Source: Clostridia bacterium
Lineage (GTDB): Bacteria; Bacillota; Clostridia; Oscillospirales; CAG-272
Assembly: GCA_900769475.1 (NCBI GenBank)
Contig: CAAGGQ010000081.1
Location: 5,353-69,352, forward strand
Direction of reading: 5' to 3'
DNA: 64,000 nucleotides
Part shown: positions 7,758 through 16,576 of the stretch, in pieces
How positions within the stretch are numbered: position 1 is the first letter of the stretch
Layout: each line of letters starts with the position of its first letter
Made by a program: the position numbers and the translations under genes
Notes under the pieces: model-generated
The model's database searches: none
Told to the model about the DNA's origin: nothing
What the model saw: only the letters and a program-made list of their open reading frames with translations

Positions 7758-8480
7758 TTATTTTGACACCGCATTGACCGCGTTGATCACGATTTGCCGC
7801 TCCTCCTCGGATACCGGCTCATCGAACTCATTAAAATCGTTGTTTGTAATATCCTTTTCCGTAAGGAGCTTGTACCAGCAAAGGGCCAGCAGATAACGTC
7901 CTGCCCCCTTCGACGCGTGGTAGGTATCCCGGTGCACCCGCTCCATGCCGCTCCGAGAAGCGAGGAGCATGGCCTCACCGCAGGGAATAATGGCATCGGC
8001 TTCAATGGCCTTAGCCATGCGGGCATAGCAATCCCGTGCCTGTGCCAGCATCTCCTCGGGAGTGGAATATCCCATTTTCTCCATCAGACGCGCGCTCCCC
8101 TGCTCGTACGCCCAGGTCTGATGCACCAGGAGCTTGGCGTGGGGACAGTATTTGCGAATGTATTCGGCCAGCGCCTCGGCATAAGGGGTGTAGGTTTGGT
8201 AACGGTCGCTGAAATGGCTGGCCTGCTGCAAGGTAATATAGTCCCAGTCATCGCTCTCCAGCGCCTGACGAATGGACACCTTGATGCCGGTCTTTTCGCC
8301 GTTGAATTCAAAATCGTACGCCGCCTTATCATCCAGCATGTTCAGATAATGACTGCGCAAAGAGCAGCCGCCGATGTAAAGATTGACGGCCTTGAGCGCC
8401 ACGCCATCCTGCTTGGCGATGGCGTGCAGATACCGCTGGGCATCCTGGGAAAAGCTGTTGCCAATGGATAAGATTTTCAT
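7758..8480 (-). CDS. DUF4886 SGNH-type hydrolase (tandem copy 2)
   Basis: Predicted SGNH-fold hydrolase of the DUF4886 family, 240 residues. ILSIGNSFSQDAQRYLH is the serine block, YITLQQASHFSD the third block, and RDTYHASKGAGRYLLAL the C-terminal Asp/His block. It is a clear tandem duplicate of the gene at 8542-9279: both begin with the same ten residues except Phe/Leu, and share YIGGC, HYLNMLDD and GEKTG segments. ATG 8480 has GGAGGT upstream; the longer open frame reaches into the neighbouring gene and is not coding. Confidence 0.85.
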   Translation of the reverse strand: MKILSIGNSFSQDAQRYLHAIAKQDGVALKAVNLYIGGCSLRSHYLNMLDDKAAYDFEFNGEKTGIKVSIRQALESDDWDYITLQQASHFSDRYQTYTPYAEALAEYIRKYCPHAKLLVHQTWAYEQGSARLMEKMGYSTPEEMLAQARDCYARMAKAIEADAIIPCGEAMLLASRSGMERVHRDTYHASKGAGRYLLALCWYKLLTEKDITNNDFNEFDEPVSEEERQIVINAVNAVSK

Positions 8481-8541
8481 AATATACCTCCAAACGAATG
8501 TTAAAGCAAGTAATTTTGACGGGGACCGCGCGAGCCCCGGA

Positions 8542-9279
8542 TCATTGGATTTGGGAAATTCCAACGGTCTCGTTGACCGCACGGATGGCGATTTCACGAT
8601 CGGCCTCGGTGACGGGAGTGTCGAACTCGGCAAAGGTATTGCCGGTAATTCCCCTTCCCGTAAGATATTTGAACCAGCAAAGCGCCAAAAGATAGCGCCC
8701 TGCCCCACGGGAGGCGTGGCAGTCATCGTAATACAAATTTTCGCTTCCCAGCTGATAAGCCCGCAGCATGGCAGCGCCGCTGGGAATCATGCCGTCGGCT
8801 TCGATCAGCGCAGCGGCACGGCGGTAACATTCCTCCACCTTGGCAAACATCTCCTCGGGGGTGGAATATCCCATTTTGGTTACCAAATGAGGGCTATCCT
8901 TTTTGTACGCCCAGGTTTGATGGATCAGAAGCTTGGCGTTGGGACAGTATTTTTTTACATACTCCGCCAAAGCCTGAAGATAAGGAGTGTAGGTTTCCCA
9001 TTTGTCGCTGACGAGGCTTCCCTGCTGCAGGGTGACCACATCCCAATCGTCGCTGGCCAAAGCCTGACGGATGGAGACCTTCAGTCCCGTCTTTTCTCCG
9101 TTAAATTCATAATCGTAGTAGGCGTTGTCGTCCAGCATATTCAGATAATGCTTACGGAGGGGACATCCTCCGATGTAAAGATTGACGGCGCGCAGACTCA
9201 CGCCATCATGCTTGGCAAGAGCGTGGAGATACCGCTGGGCGTCCTGGGAAAGGCTGTTGCCAATGGATAAGATCTTCAT
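8542..9279 (-). CDS. DUF4886 SGNH-type hydrolase (tandem copy 1)
   Basis: Paralogue of the gene just downstream, 245 residues. ILSIGNSLSQDAQRYLH carries the nucleophilic serine, VVTLQQGSLVSD the third block, and YDDCHASRGAGRYLLA the Asp-x-x-His end. The two copies differ throughout by many substitutions, so the duplication is not recent. Acyl or acetyl groups on a sugar are the likely target, given the neighbouring GH43 and CE6-like genes (inference). Confidence 0.85.
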   Translation of the reverse strand: MKILSIGNSLSQDAQRYLHALAKHDGVSLRAVNLYIGGCPLRKHYLNMLDDNAYYDYEFNGEKTGLKVSIRQALASDDWDVVTLQQGSLVSDKWETYTPYLQALAEYVKKYCPNAKLLIHQTWAYKKDSPHLVTKMGYSTPEEMFAKVEECYRRAAALIEADGMIPSGAAMLRAYQLGSENLYYDDCHASRGAGRYLLALCWFKYLTGRGITGNTFAEFDTPVTEADREIAIRAVNETVGISQIQ

Positions 9280-9318
9280 GACGTACCTCTAACATAATAA
9301 TCGATGTATTTTGCAAAT

Positions 9319-10020
9319 TTACGATTGACAAGCTATAATGAAATCACCGAAGAGCAATCGATTCTCCTCACTGATGGCAAACAAGCGCTCAGGATGCCAT
9401 TGATAGGCCCGCAGATAGCGCTCGCCGCCCAGGTAGAAGGCCTCCACAACGCCGTCGTCGGCAAATGCCATGGGTTCAAGCTCTGCTCCCAACGCCTTGA
9501 CCGCCTGGTGATGAAAGCTGTTTGCCGTCATGCGGTCGGAAGGGATCATAGCGCGCAAGGGGGTGTTTTCCAGAATCTGCACCTCATGAGACGGAGCAAA
9601 CCGCGGCTCGGTTTGCAGGTGTGAAATCGATCCCGGGCGCTCGCTGGGCAGATCCTGATAGAGGGTTCCTCCCAGGGCCACGTTGACCAGCTGGGCACCG
9701 CGACAAATGGCCAGGATCGGCTTGCTTGTGGGAAGCACTCTTTGCAGAACGTCGAACTCCAACTCATCGCGTAAGGGTTGGATTTCTCCGCAGGTTGCCC
9801 CGGGCGTTTCCCCATAATACTTGGGGTCGATATCCTCCCCGCCCGTGAATAAAAAGCCATCGCAAAGCTCAACAAAGCGATCCCGGGTGGATGCCTCGGT
9901 AACATAGGGCAACAGAAGCGGCAGGCCGCCCGAGCGCTCAATGGCGTTAACGTAGGCAATTAAAATTCTCGCGCTTTTCTCGGAATCGATCTCTCCGAGA
10001 ATTCCAATGATGGGTTTCAT
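9319..10020 (-). CDS. Class I glutamine amidotransferase-like gamma-glutamyl hydrolase (peptidase C26)
   Basis: Likely cleaves gamma-glutamyl amides, as PuuD does with gamma-glutamyl-GABA. It has 233 residues. The triad is readable: FTGGEDIDPKYYG (substrate loop), PILAICRGAQLVNVALGG with the catalytic Cys, and YQWHPER with the His and Glu. No putrescine genes are near. I start at ATG 10020 (KPIIGI follows, with AGG eight bases upstream) and not at ATG 10053, which overlaps the preceding stop and has no good binding site. Confidence 0.85.
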   Translation of the reverse strand: MKPIIGILGEIDSEKSARILIAYVNAIERSGGLPLLLPYVTEASTRDRFVELCDGFLFTGGEDIDPKYYGETPGATCGEIQPLRDELEFDVLQRVLPTSKPILAICRGAQLVNVALGGTLYQDLPSERPGSISHLQTEPRFAPSHEVQILENTPLRAMIPSDRMTANSFHHQAVKALGAELEPMAFADDGVVEAFYLGGERYLRAYQWHPERLFAISEENRLLFGDFIIACQS

Positions 10021-10052
10021 GGGAATACCTGTTTTACTCACAGTCACCAACA

Positions 10053-10700
10053 TCAGCTGCCGATGTTATCGGCAGAATAGTTCTCCAGCTCAAAGCCCTC
10101 GATGTTGACGTCGGCGGCGGCAATTCCCAACTCCCGACAGATGACCGAGAGCACCTTGCCGCCCATGTAGGCCGCGCCCACCTTGGTGTTGTAGTGAGTC
10201 ATATCCGAGCAGCACTCGGCAGAGGCCTTAACGCTGTGGGTGTAAAGATCGTTGATCAGAGTATCGGTATCCTTCAGAGTCTCCAGCGCTACGGCGTTGT
10301 ATTTTTCGATGATGGCATTGTGACGGTGGAAGATGGGGCTGGTATAGCCCTCCTCACGCACGGAGGTGGAGGTGGCAAAGACCACCTTTGCCTTAGGGAA
10401 CAGCGTACGGATGCGCTTATTGATACGGCGAAGCATCTCGGCGTAATGCTCGGGAGAGGAAATGGGTTCCTCATCATAGAGCTCGATCACGTCCCAAAGG
10501 CCCGTGTTCCAATGCACCAGATCGATGTCATCGGGCCACTCGCCCTTCGTCTTCCAATCATGAAGAAACCGAAGGGTGTACTGGGAAAATCTGCAATTTT
10601 CCGGGGGATAGTAAACCTCTGCCACGCCCTCCAGGGCTGCCTTTACATACTTGTCATACCCCATTCGAATGGAGTCGCCGATGAGAACGATTTTTTTCAT
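10053..10700 (-). CDS. SGNH/GDSL-type hydrolase
   Basis: Lipase/acylhydrolase of the SGNH superfamily, 215 residues, with block I IVLIGDSIRMGY, block III HWNTGLWDV and block V CSDMTHYNT (Asp-x-x-His). There is no signal peptide. It follows a HAD phosphatase gene and lies in the same run as the DUF4886 pair, so four or five SGNH-fold enzymes sit within 9 kb. AAAGGAG precedes ATG 10700. Confidence 0.85.
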   Translation of the reverse strand: MKKIVLIGDSIRMGYDKYVKAALEGVAEVYYPPENCRFSQYTLRFLHDWKTKGEWPDDIDLVHWNTGLWDVIELYDEEPISSPEHYAEMLRRINKRIRTLFPKAKVVFATSTSVREEGYTSPIFHRHNAIIEKYNAVALETLKDTDTLINDLYTHSVKASAECCSDMTHYNTKVGAAYMGGKVLSVICRELGIAAADVNIEGFELENYSADNIGS

Positions 10701-10759
10701 GTTGTTGCTCCTTTTATGTTATTCATTATTTTTGATTTTTAATGTTTTTACCTTGCTTT

Positions 10760-11410
10760 TCAATGCTCCCCGACCAAAAGCTCTGCAAACGTCTTAACGT
10801 ATCGGTGGGAGCTCGATTTCATTTCTTCCGCGTATTCTGCAGAAGAATCGTCGTAGATCCCATAGGAGATCATGCCCGCCTGTTTTGCGGTCTTGACGGC
10901 GTTGATATTGTCATCCACAAAGATGATCTTCTCCACGGGCGCGCCGATTGCTTCCGCCGCCCGTTGGTAGATCTCCGGGTCTGCCTTGGTGGTGGCAAAA
11001 TCGTCGCAGGACCATACGTGATCGAACAGCTCCCAGATTCCCAACCGTTTCAAACAGGGATCCAGCATGGTGTGGGGGCTGGCGGTAAGCACGTTCAGGC
11101 GGTCGCCCCGCGCCTTCATCTCCTGGAGGGTTTCGATCACCCCTTCCTTGGCGGGAATGATATGGGCGTATTCCTCTCGCGCGTAGCAGTTCATTCGTTC
11201 CACCAGTTCTTCCGTGGTTTGCGGAACTCCCAGCGTGCGATAATATTCCGCCGTTCCCTGGTAGCCCAGAGGCGTGATGATCTTGACGATCTCCTTGCCG
11301 TAGGAAATGCCGAACTCGTCCAGAATCCGCAGCATGACTGACACGTAGGTGGGCATGGAGTCCACAAGGGTTCCGTCAAAATCGAACAGGTATGTATTGG
11401 TTGTCTTCAT
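10760..11410 (-). CDS. HAD-superfamily hydrolase (phosphatase/phosphomutase type)
   Basis: Cytosolic HAD subfamily IA phosphatase, 216 residues. Motif I is FDFDGTLVDS, the cap domain follows at about residues 15-90, motif II is NVLTASP, the lysine is TTKADPEIY and motif IV is IIFVDDNINAV. The family includes phosphoglycolate phosphatase and beta-phosphoglucomutase; the substrate cannot be fixed. I use ATG 11410 with AAAGGAAG upstream; the longer frame starting at 11524 overlaps the next gene. Confidence 0.85.
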   Translation of the reverse strand: MKTTNTYLFDFDGTLVDSMPTYVSVMLRILDEFGISYGKEIVKIITPLGYQGTAEYYRTLGVPQTTEELVERMNCYAREEYAHIIPAKEGVIETLQEMKARGDRLNVLTASPHTMLDPCLKRLGIWELFDHVWSCDDFATTKADPEIYQRAAEAIGAPVEKIIFVDDNINAVKTAKQAGMISYGIYDDSSAEYAEEMKSSSHRYVKTFAELLVGEH

Positions 11411-11459
11411 ATTGAAACTTCCTTTGGTTGCGTAAAAATGAAGGCTTCCGGCTTCACAA

Positions 11460-12284
11460 TCAAGTGAATTCGATGAGTCTGATATCGCTGATAGCAGTGG
11501 TGATCTGCGGAATGCGGCCTCCAACGATCCCTTCGTAATTGTGGTGGATATGCCCCGCGAGGATCGCCTTGATCAGCGGTTCGTTTTGGATGTATTCCAC
11601 CGTTTCACGGGTGATCTCATCAGCCAGCTGCTGCTCATAGCGCTTGGGAGGATACTCCCCCATCAGATGCTCAGGCACGCCCGCCAAAAAGGAGACGGGG
11701 TTGTTTTGGGTGCGAATGGTGAACAGCTTCTCCTCGTAGAGCGGCGTGTGCATCATGAGCACCATGGGCAGTCCCTTTTTTGCCTCGTTCTTCAAGAACT
11801 CCAGCTGATCGACATCAAACAAATAGTAGCCGTTGTCCAGAGCGACGAAATTGACGCCGCCAATGACACGGGATGCCATGCGGATGTCATTCTTGAACGC
11901 CGCCTGCACGGCGGGAAGGCTCTGGTTGCGGTAGGCCGCATCCTCCTTTGCCTCACCCACGTAAAGGGAGAACTCGTGATTTCCTGCGGCGAGGAAGCAA
12001 TCGTTCTCGTCGGTAAATTTCTTTACCCGTTCCAGATTGGCAAGAGAAACGAAGTCCAACAGGTCTCCCGTGTGAAGGATTGGAATACCTTTCTCCTTTG
12101 CCAATTTGGAAGCAAGCTCCAGGTTCGACTCAGCGTGAGGAAAATGAGGTGTTCTCCTCTCTGCCAGCAATACCTTTCGCTCGCCATCCCGCATATCCGC
12201 GTAGGTCAGATGGGTGTCCGTTACATGTATGACGGAAAAAGGAGTTTCCACGCCAATGTTCAGTTTGGTTTCAATGATGCTCAT
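11460..12284 (-). CDS. Calcineurin-like metallophosphoesterase
   Basis: Dimetal phosphoesterase of 274 residues with the whole motif set: VIHVTDTHLTYAD, LHTGDLLD, AAGNHEFSLY, MMHTPLY and LAGHIHHNY. It lacks a signal peptide. It could act on a nucleotide, a phosphodiester or a phosphoprotein. It precedes the HAD phosphatase and follows GH43, with 34-49 base gaps that contain only ribosome binding sites. Confidence 0.85.
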   Translation of the reverse strand: MSIIETKLNIGVETPFSVIHVTDTHLTYADMRDGERKVLLAERRTPHFPHAESNLELASKLAKEKGIPILHTGDLLDFVSLANLERVKKFTDENDCFLAAGNHEFSLYVGEAKEDAAYRNQSLPAVQAAFKNDIRMASRVIGGVNFVALDNGYYLFDVDQLEFLKNEAKKGLPMVLMMHTPLYEEKLFTIRTQNNPVSFLAGVPEHLMGEYPPKRYEQQLADEITRETVEYIQNEPLIKAILAGHIHHNYEGIVGGRIPQITTAISDIRLIEFT

Positions 12285-12318
12285 GAGATTCTCCTTTGAC
12301 GATATACGACGTTACTGA

Positions 12319-13152
12319 TCAATATTCAAAAAACGTCGCCCGCTCAAAATCGGCTTTGTTGGGATGGTGGAGGGAGATCATGCGTCTGCCGTCCAGACTT
12401 TCAAAGAGCATGGCGTGACCTCCGTCAAAATCGAATTTGCTGCTTTTTTGCGTCCACTTGCCCCGTAAGCTGTCGCTTTCCGCCTCCAGCACCAAATATC
12501 TGCCAAGCCCGTGGCTGGACCAGATCATTTTCAGTTTTTCGTCCTCGCGGTAAAAGAAAGGACCGTCGGTAACGTAATAGCCGGGTCTTTTCCGCATCTC
12601 CTCCACATCGGGATTCTCGGAGGCACGGAACAGAAGGAAGGGCTCGCCTACGGCATGGGTCAGATCCTTTGACAACTCGATAGCGCACATTTCTCCATCC
12701 TTCACCTGTACCCATTCGTGACAGAAAACCATGTAGGGGATTCCGTTTTCCACCAGAAGCGTGCCGTCAAGGCATTCCCAATCCTTGGGCGTGGGCGGCT
12801 CTTTGCTGACCGGCACAAAGGTGCCGTCGGGCGTTTCCGACACAAAGATCTGCGTGGCGCGGCACTTGCCTTCCGCCTTGCAACTGCCAAAGAGATAATA
12901 TTTTCCGTTGTATCGATGTACCTCGGGAGCCCAAAAATCCCTGTCCGCCCAAAAGCCGACGGCGGAGCCGTCAAAGATCACCTTAGGCTCGCTGAAATTT
13001 TCCAGATCCTCGGTTCGATACACCGAGAAGGTACAGCCTGCACGCAGGCTGCCGGGCACCAGATCGGTGGTACCGTACATATAGTAGCATTGGTTCTCCC
13101 GATCGGTAACGATAAAGGGATCGCGAATGCGAATTTCACTGCGTTTTAACAT
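12319..13152 (-). CDS. Glycoside hydrolase family 43-like protein
   Basis: Five-bladed beta-propeller glycosidase of the GH43 type, 277 residues, expected to act on arabinose, xylose or galactose linkages. The three acidic positions are visible: the base in RIRDPFIV (residues 9-16), the pKa modulator in DGTLLVENG, and the acid in FCHEW. FWAPEVHRYNGKYYLFGS is typical of the family. No signal peptide is present, so it would work on imported oligosaccharides. It is the first of the carbohydrate hydrolases downstream of rlmD, 50 bases after that gene. Confidence 0.8.
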   Translation of the reverse strand: MLKRSEIRIRDPFIVTDRENQCYYMYGTTDLVPGSLRAGCTFSVYRTEDLENFSEPKVIFDGSAVGFWADRDFWAPEVHRYNGKYYLFGSCKAEGKCRATQIFVSETPDGTFVPVSKEPPTPKDWECLDGTLLVENGIPYMVFCHEWVQVKDGEMCAIELSKDLTHAVGEPFLLFRASENPDVEEMRKRPGYYVTDGPFFYREDEKLKMIWSSHGLGRYLVLEAESDSLRGKWTQKSSKFDFDGGHAMLFESLDGRRMISLHHPNKADFERATFFEY

Positions 13153-13202
13153 GATGGCTCTCCTTTGAATTTTTTAATGTTGGATGGAGTGAGATTTATC
13201 GC

Positions 13203-15122
13203 TTATTTTCGTGTGAGACACACAACACTTTCATCTGTACTTCGTTTAAGTGGGAAAGTTTTGTGTGTTTCTTCTTGCAATTTCTTCTGTATAAATGCAA
13301 TTTTATCAAAATCTTTCTTTTCTCTCACATTTACTCTGTATCCGTCCTTTGACGAAGCGGTGTAAACTTTCAAATACTGCGGTAGGGACAACAATTTAAA
13401 GTTAGACCCTTCTTTGCCAACGGTTGCAACTTCTGACAAACTGATGTCTGCAAAGGATTCCAGTTCTTCCATTTGTGCATAGGAATAGTGAACACCATCT
13501 TTTTCGAATTCGTGCTCGTGTTCATCAATCAAAGTATAGCCATCATTTTCAAGAATCGTCTTGAACTCAGGCCAACGTTCTGCAAGAAAAGTTTTGGGTA
13601 TGAGAATATCAACGTCATCGGCCTTCAAATTCTCACCTGTTAGATATTCCAACCCCAACGAGCCGTACATGAGTGGAATAACCCCCAATTTATCCGACAG
13701 AAGTTTTGTGTTATTGAAAAATGCCTGCTTCTTATCATTAGAATTTTCTCTACTCAAAAGAACAACACTTTCGACATGCCCTGTACGTGGGAACATATCA
13801 ACGGGCGTAACTTCTCCAATCGCATATCCCAACTTTCGAAATTCCACACAATCTCTGGCCAAGGTATCGGGATTGCAGGAAACGTAGACCACGCGGTTGA
13901 AATTCCGCTTGGCAAGATAGGTAATCAGCTCGGGCGTGCTTCCCTTTCTGGGCGGGTCGAGGATCACTGTGGCGTTCTCGATCCTGCCGTGGGCGTTCTC
14001 GGCGTTTGTCAGCAGCTTTTCGGCGTCCGACGCATCACCGCAATAGAAATAGGCATTCTCGATACCGTTTCGCGCGGCGTTCTCGGAGGCACATTTGACC
14101 GCCTCGTCCACGATCTCAATACCGATGACCTCCTTGGCACTCTCCGCCATGGAAAGCCCGATGGTACCGATGCCGCAGTAGAGATCCAACAGGGTCTCTT
14201 TCTCCGTCAGCTCGGCTTTCTCCTTGGCGATGCCGTAGAGCAGCTCACAGGCATTGCGATTGACCTGATAGAAGGAGCCTGCCGAAATGTTAAACTTCAA
14301 ACCGCACAGTTCATCCTCGATCCAAGGGCGTCCCGAAAGGAGGCGGTACTCCTTTCCCAGCACCACGTTAGTGTTTTGGGTATTGGTATTGAGCAAAATG
14401 CTCTTGATTTGAGGAAATCTTTGTTCCAATCCAAGGCAAAGCTCCTTTTCACGGGGAAGAGATTTACCATTGACCACCAGGCAAACCATGATCTCTCCGG
14501 TCTTGGCCCCCGTGCGGAGATAGATGTGGCGCAAAAGCCCTTTTCCGCTTTCCTCGTCATATGCCTTGATATGATTTTGATTGCAAAAATCGCAGATGTA
14601 CGCCGTCAGCTCAGCAAAAACGGGAGGCTGGAGCTTGCAATCGTCGGCAGGCACCAGTCGATGGGTACCCGTGGCAAAAAAACCCACCTCCATGCCGTTC
14701 TTGCTGTTGCGAACCGGATACTGCGCCTTGTTGCGGTAGCCGGTCAATTCCCCGGTATGTGCCACGGGAGCAATCTCCACGTCGCCCAGTCCCGCCTTGC
14801 GGAAAGCGTTTTTCACGTATTCGCCCTTCATTTCCAGCTCATGCTCGTAGGAAAGATGGCGGTAGACACATCCGCCGCAGCCCTTAGCCTTGCAATCGGC
14901 CTCACAACGCCAGGGGGAGGGCTCCAAAATTTTCTCGATCCTTGCCGCAAGATAATTCTTTGTCACCTTGATCACGCGGGCCTCCAGCTTGTCCCCGGTG
15001 ACGGCATCGCGGACGAAGACCACCTGACCGCGGCTTCCGTTTGCATCCTGAAGATGCCCTACGCCGCAGCCCAGGTTGTTGATCTCCTCGATGGTGAGGG
15101 TGATAACGTCATTCTTTTGCAT
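13203..15122 (-). CDS. rlmD: 23S rRNA (uracil-5)-methyltransferase RlmD fused to a nucleotidyltransferase-like module
   Basis: Residues 1 to about 455 are a complete RumA/RlmD enzyme that makes m5U in 23S rRNA: TRAM domain near residues 5-60, Fe-S cysteines C73, C77, C82 and C85 (GCGGC), SAM motif DLYCGIGTIGLSMA, ILDPPRKG and the catalytic SCNPDTLARD. The family normally ends at HVESVVLLSR, but here the frame continues for about 185 residues. That part (GVIPLMYGSLGLEYL, then ADDVDILIP) looks like a nucleotidyltransferase fold with G-S and D-x-D. The last residues, DESVVCLTRK, repeat the normal RlmD end. The added part is visibly AT-richer. ATG 15122 overlaps the preceding stop (ATGA). Confidence 0.85.
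   Translation of the reverse strand: MQKNDVITLTIEEINNLGCGVGHLQDANGSRGQVVFVRDAVTGDKLEARVIKVTKNYLAARIEKILEPSPWRCEADCKAKGCGGCVYRHLSYEHELEMKGEYVKNAFRKAGLGDVEIAPVAHTGELTGYRNKAQYPVRNSKNGMEVGFFATGTHRLVPADDCKLQPPVFAELTAYICDFCNQNHIKAYDEESGKGLLRHIYLRTGAKTGEIMVCLVVNGKSLPREKELCLGLEQRFPQIKSILLNTNTQNTNVVLGKEYRLLSGRPWIEDELCGLKFNISAGSFYQVNRNACELLYGIAKEKAELTEKETLLDLYCGIGTIGLSMAESAKEVIGIEIVDEAVKCASENAARNGIENAYFYCGDASDAEKLLTNAENAHGRIENATVILDPPRKGSTPELITYLAKRNFNRVVYVSCNPDTLARDCVEFRKLGYAIGEVTPVDMFPRTGHVESVVLLSRENSNDKKQAFFNNTKLLSDKLGVIPLMYGSLGLEYLTGENLKADDVDILIPKTFLAERWPEFKTILENDGYTLIDEHEHEFEKDGVHYSYAQMEELESFADISLSEVATVGKEGSNFKLLSLPQYLKVYTASSKDGYRVNVREKKDFDKIAFIQKKLQEETHKTFPLKRSTDESVVCLTRK
13222..13772 (-). other. 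Insertion-like segment bounded by 11-bp direct repeats within rlmD
   Basis: ACAACACTTTC occurs at 13222-13232 and again at 13762-13772, each followed within a few bases by CTGTAC. The second copy encodes the normal ESVV end of RlmD; the first encodes a degenerate repeat of it. The DNA between them is AT-richer than the rest of the gene. The 3' end of rlmD (rumA) is a known integration site for firmicute integrative elements, so the segment may be an element remnant. Confidence 0.5.
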
Positions 15123-15793
15123 CAGGCATAAAACTCCTTGCCGTTCTCTAGGCACAGGCATCCCAAGCGTCCGCCCTCGCCCGCGCCGCAATCCAGGAAG
15201 ATACTTCCCTCGCCCCGCTCAATCTTGCCGCTCTTGGTGGGAATATGTCCCACCACCAGGGTGGCATCCTCGATCAGCGCATAGTCAGGGTCCAGGGGAT
15301 CGGAGAAGAAATCCTCGGGAAGATAATCCTCCAGGTCACTGTTGGGATCATAATCGGCGATGCCCGCATGGGCCAGCACGTAGCGACGTCCGTTGACCTG
15401 CAAATCCTCAAAGAGAGTCAGCTCCTCCAGATACTCCAGCACACCCTCGCGGGCATCGTTATCCAGAGCGCGAAAAGCCTCCAGGGTCACCTGGCCGCCA
15501 TCCTGCACCCAGGCGGTCATATCGGCAATATATTCGGGATCGGGGGTGGAGCCATTCTTGAGCATCTTATCAAAGCCCGCCAGCATCCGTGCCGCCAGAT
15601 AGTCATGCTCGCCCGCGATGCAATACACGTTCAGACGCACCGAGAGATCGTCGATCAGCTCCATGCACTCCTCGCCGTGATCCAAAAGGTCACCAACGAT
15701 ATACAAAACGTCCTCCTCACGAAACTTGATTTGAGAGAGGATGGACAAGAATTTTTGATAATTTCCGTGAACATCTGACATTACATAAGTCAT
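15122..15793 (-). CDS. PPP-family metallophosphoesterase with altered GNHE motif
   Basis: Serine/threonine-phosphatase-like or diadenosine-tetraphosphatase-like metal enzyme, 223 residues. MSDVHGNYQK and YIVGDLLDHG are standard, as are VLAHAGI and VVGHIPT. The expected GNHD/GNHE block instead reads AGEHDYL, replacing the metal-bridging and phosphate-binding Asn by Glu. A central insert (about residues 75-135) carries no known motif. Its stop overlaps the rlmD start, so the two genes are coupled. The activity may be altered or the enzyme may use a variant metal site. Confidence 0.8.
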   Translation of the reverse strand: MTYVMSDVHGNYQKFLSILSQIKFREEDVLYIVGDLLDHGEECMELIDDLSVRLNVYCIAGEHDYLAARMLAGFDKMLKNGSTPDPEYIADMTAWVQDGGQVTLEAFRALDNDAREGVLEYLEELTLFEDLQVNGRRYVLAHAGIADYDPNSDLEDYLPEDFFSDPLDPDYALIEDATLVVGHIPTKSGKIERGEGSIFLDCGAGEGGRLGCLCLENGKEFYA

Positions 15794-15808
15794 ATTGCGG
15801 CTCCTTTT

Positions 15809-16576
15809 TTAAATACATTTGATGGGGTTGCTGTTGATCACCGTAACGGTAGCCTCGGGGATTGCCCGGGACACCAGGTCGCGCAGGCGCTCGCAGATCC
15901 CGTTCTCGGTGTGGAAATGCCCGGCGGCGATAAGGTTCATTCCCCGCTCGGGGGCCTCGGTGAGTTGACTGTGCTTCAATTCTCCCGTAACGTAGGTATC
16001 GGCGCCGGCACGAGCGGCAGCGTTAACGTCACTCGAGCCGCTTCCACCCAAAAGGGCAACACGCAGGGCCGGACGGCCGGCATCCGAGAACTGTACGCAA
16101 TCGGCTCCCGTGGCCACCTTGACCTGACGGGCAAAGTCCTCCAGGCCCAAAGGTGCGGGCAGGGTTCCGATGCGACCGATGGTCTCCCCATTCTCTCCGA
16201 AAGGGGTGACGTTGGATAACTGCAATCTTGCGGCGAGGTCATCGTTGACACCGCCCTCCACTGCATCCAACCGGGTATGGAAGCTCATGGCGGTGATTCC
16301 GGCACGCAGCAGAGTGATCACCTTTTTGGCAATGGGATCCCCCGGCTGCAGAGCGCGCAGGGGCTTGAAGATCAAGGGATGGTGGGAAAGGATCAGATCG
16401 TAGTTCCCTTCCACGGCGGTATGGACTACCTCGGCGGTAATATCCAGTGCAACGAGCACCTTAGCGACCTCGGCCTCGGGATCGGCACAGCACATCAAGC
16501 CGTCGTTATCCCAATCACAGGACAGGGTGGACGGGATCTGTTCCTCCAAAAAAGCGTAAAGCTGTTGTACGTTCAT
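15809..16576 (-). CDS. Nif3-like dinuclear metal centre protein
   Basis: Member of the Nif3/YqfO (DUF34) family, 255 residues, a hexameric protein with two metals per subunit. Ligands are visible in LSHHPLIFKPL and MSFHTRLDAVEGG near the N-terminus and AAGHFHTEN near the C-terminus. It lacks the middle PII-like domain of B. subtilis YqfO, so it is the short form. In firmicutes it is typically encoded next to trmK, as here: its ATG overlaps the trmK stop by four bases. Confidence 0.9.
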   Translation of the reverse strand: MNVQQLYAFLEEQIPSTLSCDWDNDGLMCCADPEAEVAKVLVALDITAEVVHTAVEGNYDLILSHHPLIFKPLRALQPGDPIAKKVITLLRAGITAMSFHTRLDAVEGGVNDDLAARLQLSNVTPFGENGETIGRIGTLPAPLGLEDFARQVKVATGADCVQFSDAGRPALRVALLGGSGSSDVNAAARAGADTYVTGELKHSQLTEAPERGMNLIAAGHFHTENGICERLRDLVSRAIPEATVTVINSNPIKCI

